The notes under the pieces are model-generated. The model made no database searches. It was not told the DNA's origin and saw only the letters and a program-made list of their open reading frames with translations. The translations under genes were made by a program, and so were the position numbers. From JBFKAV01 sp041621405 (GTDB taxonomy: Bacteria > Pseudomonadota > Alphaproteobacteria > Rhodobacterales > Rhodobacteraceae): a stretch of DNA of 16,133 bases. The stretch is from positions 1 to 16,133 of the forward strand of contig JBFKAV010000080.1 of the NCBI GenBank assembly GCA_041621405.1, read 5' to 3'. This document shows positions 14,809 to 16,133 of the stretch, one piece after another; position 1 is the stretch's first letter; the number at the start of each line of letters is the position of its first letter.

Positions 14809-15534
14809 ATGGAATGGCGCGACGAGGGGGCGCTTCTGAGCGTCCGGCAGCACGGCGAGACCGCGGCGATCATCGAGGTCTTCACCGCCCGGCACGGGCG
14901 GCACCTCGGCGTGGTCCGCGGCGGGGTCAGCCGGAAGATCGCGCCGATCCTGCAGCCCGGCGCCCAGCTCGACGTGACCTGGCGGGCGCGGCTCGACGAG
15001 CATATCGGCGCCTTCACGGTCGAGCCGATCCGTTCGCGCACCGCCCAGGCGATGGCCGATCGCCGCGCGCTCGCCGCGCTTGGCGCCGTCACCGCGCTCC
15101 TTGCCTTCGCGCTGCCCGAGCGCGAGCCGCATCCCCGGCTCTACGCGCGCACCGTCGCGCTTCTGGACGCGATCGGCGTGGTGCCGGGGTGGGAGGCCGA
15201 CTATCTGCGCTGGGAGCTCGCGCTCCTGGAGGAGCTCGGCTTCGGTCTCGACCTCGCCCGCTGCGCCGCCACGGGCGCCACCGAGGACCTGGCCTACGTC
15301 TCGCCGAAATCGGGCGCCGCGGTGAGCCGGAAAGGGGCCGGCGATTGGGCCGACCGGCTGCTGCCGCTTCCGCCCGTGCTGCGCGGCGGGCCGGAGACGC
15401 ATCCGGGAGAGGTGGCCGAAGGGCTCAGGACCACCGGGCACTTCCTCGAGAATTGGCTCGCCCCGGCGCTGGGCGACAAGCCGGTGCCGGCGGCGCGCGA
15501 CCGCTTCGCCGCGCTGCTGGCGCGGACGGGCTAG
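14809..15534 (+). CDS. recO: DNA repair protein RecO
   Basis: RecO helps load RecA onto SSB-coated single-stranded DNA in the RecFOR gap-repair pathway and anneals complementary strands. The 241-residue product starts MEWRDEGALLSVRQHGETAA at ATG 14809, typical of alphaproteobacterial RecO, with GGAGG upstream (12 bases away, rather long). An upstream in-frame start at 14734 gives an Arg/Pro-rich tail that looks like read-through of non-coding sequence. Residues 1-80 form the OB fold, with HGRHLGVVRGGVSRKIAPILQPGAQLD as the family signature. Residues 90-240 are the helical domain (PHPRLYARTVALLDAIG, WELALLEELGFGLDLARCAATG, RTTGHFLENWLAP). The four-cysteine zinc motif seen in some RecO proteins is absent, with only Cys in ARCAATG. 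No gene overlaps it. Confidence 0.95.
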   Translation: MEWRDEGALLSVRQHGETAAIIEVFTARHGRHLGVVRGGVSRKIAPILQPGAQLDVTWRARLDEHIGAFTVEPIRSRTAQAMADRRALAALGAVTALLAFALPEREPHPRLYARTVALLDAIGVVPGWEADYLRWELALLEELGFGLDLARCAATGATEDLAYVSPKSGAAVSRKGAGDWADRLLPLPPVLRGGPETHPGEVAEGLRTTGHFLENWLAPALGDKPVPAARDRFAALLARTG

Positions 15535-15553
15535 CCCGGGGCAGCGGCAGCGG

Positions 15554-15578
15554 CCGGGGCGGCCGCAGGCCGCCTCGG
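15554..15578 (+). terminator. Strong GC hairpin after recO
   Basis: An 11-base stem, CCGGGGCGGCC (15554-15564) with GGCCGCCTCGG (15568-15578), has one G-U pair and a GCA loop and starts 20 bases after the recO stop. A second small perfect hairpin (CGACGC-CTTC-GCGTCG, 15629-15644) follows before the next gene. Position favours a terminator, but neither has a T-run; some T-rich bases occur near 15603-15610. Confidence 0.45.
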
Positions 15579-15705
15579 GAAAGTGCGACGCCGCCCCGCC
15601 CCGTTTCCTTGCCACCCAGGCGGAAAAGCGACGCCTTCGCGTCGGTTCCGACGGAGACCCAATGGCCGGGCGTGAGGCAAGGCTCCAGGATAGGGCAAGA
15701 AATCG

Positions 15706-16133
15706 ATGTTCAATCGCCGCACGCCGCTCTTTCTCAAGCACCCGCCGGTTCCGGGCGTGCGCGGCTTTGCCGTGCTCGCCGGGCTCGAAGCCGGGGTCCG
15801 GGGCATGCTGATCGCAACGATGCCGCTCGTGGTCTACCAGGCGCTCGGCGACGCGGCGGTGGTCTCCGAGCTCTACTTCTTCGTCGGTGTCGTCTCGATG
15901 ATCACTGGGCTGATGGTGCCCTGGCTGACCCGCTTCGTGCCGCGGCGCTGGATGTACACGCTCGGCGTCTGCCTCTACCTCGTCGGCACCGTCCTGGCCG
16001 TGGCCGGCGGTCCGGTGCTGACCTCGCTCGCGCTTCTGGCGAACGCGCTTGCCACCGCCGCGGTCTTCGTCTGCTTCAACGCCTACGTGCTCGACTACGT
16101 GGCCCGCGCCGAGCTTGGCCGCAGCCAGTCGAC
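15706..16133 (+). CDS. MFS transporter, N-terminal part (cut by right edge)
   Basis: From ATG 15706 the frame stays open for 142 codons to the window end; an in-frame TAG at 15691 limits how far upstream it could begin. The start of the product (FNRRTPLFLKHPPVPGVRGF) leads into hydrophobic segments around residues 21-45, 52-75, 83-103 and 105-125, the helices of a membrane transporter. RFVPRRWMYTLG, after the second helix pair, resembles the cytoplasmic loop of major facilitator proteins. Only about a third of the protein is visible, so family assignment is moderate and substrate unknown. The ribosome site is weak (AGGATAGGGCAAG). It is separated from recO by 171 bases holding two hairpins, so it is likely a separate transcript. 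Confidence 0.7.
   Translation, partial: MFNRRTPLFLKHPPVPGVRGFAVLAGLEAGVRGMLIATMPLVVYQALGDAAVVSELYFFVGVVSMITGLMVPWLTRFVPRRWMYTLGVCLYLVGTVLAVAGGPVLTSLALLANALATAAVFVCFNAYVLDYVARAELGRSQS

Noticed and set aside
15535..15705. Small gene between recO and the last MFS gene.
   Set aside because: Only hairpins and frames without ribosome sites are present; a minus-strand frame here is the shadow of the MFS start.

Overview
The window is about 70% GC and looks like the chromosome of an alphaproteobacterium of the order Rhodobacterales. The reasons are the gene neighbourhood (rsfS-rlmH-gpmI-envC next to leuC/leuD and recO), the tight ATGA/TGATG-type overlaps, CTTG-type -35 boxes and the character of the proteins. 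This is inferred from gene content; no database search was possible. I saw no rRNA, tRNA, CRISPR array, transposase or phage structural gene.

Region 1 (1-3282, minus strand) is a compact housekeeping operon read right to left: rsfS (ribosome silencing factor), rlmH (23S rRNA pseudouridine-1915 methyltransferase), a GFA-family zinc protein, gpmI (cofactor-independent phosphoglycerate mutase) and the start of an envC-like murein hydrolase activator that runs off the left edge. Several junctions overlap by one to four bases. A plausible promoter lies just upstream of rsfS.

Region 2 (3426-6681) holds a MscS-family mechanosensitive channel on the minus strand, a 35-residue very basic small protein with a perfect Shine-Dalgarno sequence (also minus, easily missed), and leuC on the plus strand.

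Region 3 (6682-11811) is a 5.1-kb accessory block separating leuC from leuD, whose products form one enzyme. It carries an Amidase_2/SH3-like peptidoglycan amidase with its own promoter, an MFS transporter and a HupE/UreJ-type membrane protein (all minus). A DUF4198/NikM-like periplasmic protein and a cysteine hydrolase follow on the plus strand. The HupE-like and DUF4198 genes are divergent and their start codons share one CATG. Both predicted mature proteins begin with His-Glu, which suggests a paired metal-handling unit.

Region 4 (11812-16133, plus strand) has leuD, an AT-rich intergenic island, an unrecognised six-helix membrane protein, a secreted endonuclease/exonuclease/phosphatase-family protein that seems to start at a non-canonical CTG overlapping the previous stop, recO, and the first 142 codons of an MFS transporter cut by the right edge. 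leuB is not in the window.

Most intriguing: the head-to-head metal-handling pair, the CTG-start secreted EEP protein coupled to an unknown membrane protein, the basic microprotein beside leuC, and the leaderless amidase insulated by its own terminator and promoter.
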